From JBCDLI01 sp038745535 (GTDB lineage: Bacteria > Pseudomonadota > Alphaproteobacteria > Rhizobiales > Rhizobiaceae), in contig JBCDLI010000005.1 of the NCBI GenBank assembly GCA_038745535.1, positions 6,357-70,356 on the forward strand: a DNA stretch of 64,000 bases, written 5' to 3'. Of this stretch, positions 62,240-64,000 are shown one piece after another. Under the pieces are notes generated by a model. It was not told the origin of the DNA. It searched no databases and worked only from the letters and a program-made list of their open reading frames with translations. Every line of letters starts with the position of its first letter. The stretch's first letter is position 1. The translations under genes and the position numbers were made by a program.

Positions 62240-63127
62240 TTACTGACTTCCGCCAGCATCTTCGAAGAACTGGAAGAATTCCGAATCTGGTGAAAGCACC
62301 AGTGTCGTTCCATCCTGTAGCGCAGCCGAGTAGGCGGCCATAGACCGGTAGAATTCGAAGAACTCCGGGTCACGTGTGAAGGCTTCCGCAAAGATGCGGT
62401 TTCGCTCAGCATCGCCCTCACCACGCAGGATCTCGCTTTCCCGACGTGCTTCGGACAAAATTTCGATGACCTGACGATCCGCCACAGCGCGAATACGCTG
62501 AGCATTTTCACGACCCCGTGCGCGAAGTCTTTCGGCTTCGGCAAGACGCTCTGCAGACATCCGGTCAAAAGTCTGCTGCGAGACTTCAGCGGTCAAATCG
62601 GTGCGAACGATACGAACATCGTCGATTGTGAGACCCAATTGCGTCGCATCTGGACGAAGAAGGTCCCGAACTTCCCGCATCATCGCGTTTCGCTCTTCCG
62701 ATAGCGCAGCCTCAAAACCGCGAAGGCCGTAGACTTGGCGAAGGGCGTCATCGAAACGAGTGCGAAGACGGGCGGCTGCCTGTGTTAAGTCACCAGACAC
62801 ACGCTCACGAAACGCGCGAGCATCATCAATGCGGAATGTGAGAAAGGCGTCCACTTCGTAAAAACGACCGCCTGATACCTGAACAGGTGGCTGATCGGTA
62901 AGATCAAGGCGCAGAAGACGATCTTCGATCAATTGAACAGTGTCGAACCCCGCAAATGAAAACGGAGCTTTGAAATAGAGGCCCGGGTCCGTCTTCACGC
63001 TTTGAATTTCACCAAAGCGGAGCACGATAGCCTGTTGACGTTCGTTCACGACAAATACCGATGCGTAAACGAGCAGCAGAATAAGCGCCAGAAGACCGCC
63101 AATTATTGGTATGCGATTAGAAGCCAT
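62240..63127 (-). CDS. hflC: Protease modulator HflC
   Basis: Prohibitin/stomatin (SPFH) protein that with HflK forms a large cage around FtsH and modulates its protease activity. It has a signal-anchor at the N-terminus (IIGGLLALILLLVYASVFVV), then VNERQQAIVLRFGEIQ, the SPFH domain with KTDPGLYFKAPF, and a helical coiled-coil region (RLAEAERLRARGRENAQRIRA). It has 295 residues. It follows hflK by three bases. Confidence 0.95.
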   Translation of the reverse strand: MASNRIPIIGGLLALILLLVYASVFVVNERQQAIVLRFGEIQSVKTDPGLYFKAPFSFAGFDTVQLIEDRLLRLDLTDQPPVQVSGGRFYEVDAFLTFRIDDARAFRERVSGDLTQAAARLRTRFDDALRQVYGLRGFEAALSEERNAMMREVRDLLRPDATQLGLTIDDVRIVRTDLTAEVSQQTFDRMSAERLAEAERLRARGRENAQRIRAVADRQVIEILSEARRESEILRGEGDAERNRIFAEAFTRDPEFFEFYRSMAAYSAALQDGTTLVLSPDSEFFQFFEDAGGSQ

Positions 63128-63129
63128 TT

Positions 63130-64000
63130 TTAGTTACCTCCCGCTTGTGCGGATGAATTGTTCCGGCGGTTTTGAACTTCGGGCAGTGGCAGATACGGGA
63201 CCACGCCCTGTCCGCCTTGGCCTCCATTCTCGCCTAAAATTATCTTATTGGATTGGCCAAGTACGCCTTCCATCGTTTCAAGGAACAGACGTTTCCGGGT
63301 GACGTCGGGAGCCAAACGATACTGGTCGTAAATTGAGATGAAGCGTTGAGCCTCACCCTGTGCTTCCTGCACCACCTGGGTCGAGTAGGCGGCAGCTTCT
63401 TCTCGAACCTGCGCCGCCTGACCACGGGCCTGACCCAATTGCTGGTTTGCATATTGGTTAGCTTCTTCGCGGAAACGGTCTTCATCCTGTTCGGCACGCT
63501 GAACTTCTTCAAAAGCGTCCGCCACTTCGGTTGGTGGTGCTGCGTCCTCGATAGACACACGTGCTACATTTATCCCAGCGCCATAACCATCGAGCGTTGT
63601 TTGCATGGAGCTCCGTACTTCTTCCGCAATTGCAGCACGGTTGTCCCGGAACACGTCCTGTGCCGGACGGCGTCCTACAACTTCGCGCATCGCGCTTTCG
63701 GCAACTTGCCTTACAGCATCGTCTGGTCCGGCCACGTTAAATAGGTATGCATTTGGCGTGATCACCGAGTAAAGAACGGAGAACTGCACATCTACGATGT
63801 TTTGGTCGCCGGAGAGCATCAGCCCCGAAGAGCCGCCGCCGCGTCCCGGTGCTGCACCGACTTGAATTTGCTTTTCTACAATCTGAATGATTTCGACCGT
63901 CTCGACAGGCCAGAAATGGAAGTGCAGGCCGGGCTCTGAGATCTGTTGTTTTGGTTGACCAAACAACAGTTCAACGCCGCGTTCGTCGGTATCGACCTGA
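63130..64000 (-). CDS. hflK: Protease modulator HflK (5' end beyond window)
   Basis: SPFH partner of HflC in the FtsH regulatory cage. The gene runs off the right end: the reading frame is open through VDTDERGVELLFGQP to the last base, so the N-terminal Gly-rich tail and membrane helix are outside. SEPGLHFHFWPVE and the VDVQFSVLYSV stretch mark the SPFH domain; the coiled-coil helices (EANQYANQQLGQARGQAAQV) follow. The C-terminal QNRRNNSSAQAGGN is polar. An internal start at 63966 is not the true start. Confidence 0.95.
   Translation of the reverse strand, partial: QVDTDERGVELLFGQPKQQISEPGLHFHFWPVETVEIIQIVEKQIQVGAAPGRGGGSSGLMLSGDQNIVDVQFSVLYSVITPNAYLFNVAGPDDAVRQVAESAMREVVGRRPAQDVFRDNRAAIAEEVRSSMQTTLDGYGAGINVARVSIEDAAPPTEVADAFEEVQRAEQDEDRFREEANQYANQQLGQARGQAAQVREEAAAYSTQVVQEAQGEAQRFISIYDQYRLAPDVTRKRLFLETMEGVLGQSNKIILGENGGQGGQGVVPYLPLPEVQNRRNNSSAQAGGN

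Overview
The window is a gene-dense chromosomal segment of an alphaproteobacterium. It is most likely a marine member of the Hyphomicrobiales (Rhizobiales). The evidence is the complete dcw cluster in the rhizobial order, FtsZ with a long proline/glutamine-rich linker, the hflK-hflC-DUF2065-Do protease operon, and protein sequences (MurC, MurD, AspAT) that read like rhizobial ones. A DddL-like DMSP lyase, Na+/H+ and Cl- transporters and a sugar phosphorylase fit a saline habitat. No phage, insertion sequence, CRISPR array, tRNA or rRNA gene was seen. No gene-free stretch exceeds about 300 bases once rnpB and two small ORFs are counted.

Layout. 1-9.1 kb: housekeeping and conserved hypothetical genes. 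These are ilvE, a GloC-like metallo-hydrolase, DUF1176 and DUF1499 proteins, an EAL-domain c-di-GMP phosphodiesterase, aspartate aminotransferase, a GH13 sugar phosphorylase, the RNase P RNA, and a C93-family cysteine protease. 9.2-29.3 kb: the dcw cluster, all on the + strand: rsmH-ftsL-ftsI-murE-murF-mraY-murD-ftsW-murG-murC-murB, then a small unknown gene and a MATE transporter, then ddl-ftsQ-ftsA-ftsZ. Many genes overlap by 1-4 bases, which implies translational coupling. 29.5-35.4 kb: lpxC, bamD, recN, ligA, continuing the envelope/DNA-maintenance block.

35.4-43.5 kb: mixed accessory and housekeeping genes: two small membrane proteins, the DddL-like lyase divergent from azlCD, an M24B aminopeptidase, prmA with a CPA1 antiporter, and an SCO copper chaperone. 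43.5-45.6 kb: a quorum-sensing island on the - strand, luxR then luxI, with a small unannotated ORF on each side. 45.6-53.3 kb: uvrD, a small secreted protein, a kinase-like fusion protein, a CLC chloride transporter with a thioesterase, and a D-lactate dehydrogenase-type flavoprotein. 53.3-64 kb: a 1247-residue AsmA-family protein, a membrane diguanylate cyclase, miaA and serB (divergent), a GNAT acetyltransferase, and the hflK-hflC-DUF2065-degP operon. hflK runs off the right edge of the window.

The dominant theme is the cell envelope. The dcw genes build peptidoglycan precursors and the divisome. lpxC commits to lipid A, bamD assembles outer-membrane proteins, AsmA concerns outer-membrane homeostasis, and HflKC/DegP police envelope proteins. 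The most interesting part is the luxRI island with its flanking small ORFs and dyad sequences. Functions were assigned from motif recognition only; no database search was run.
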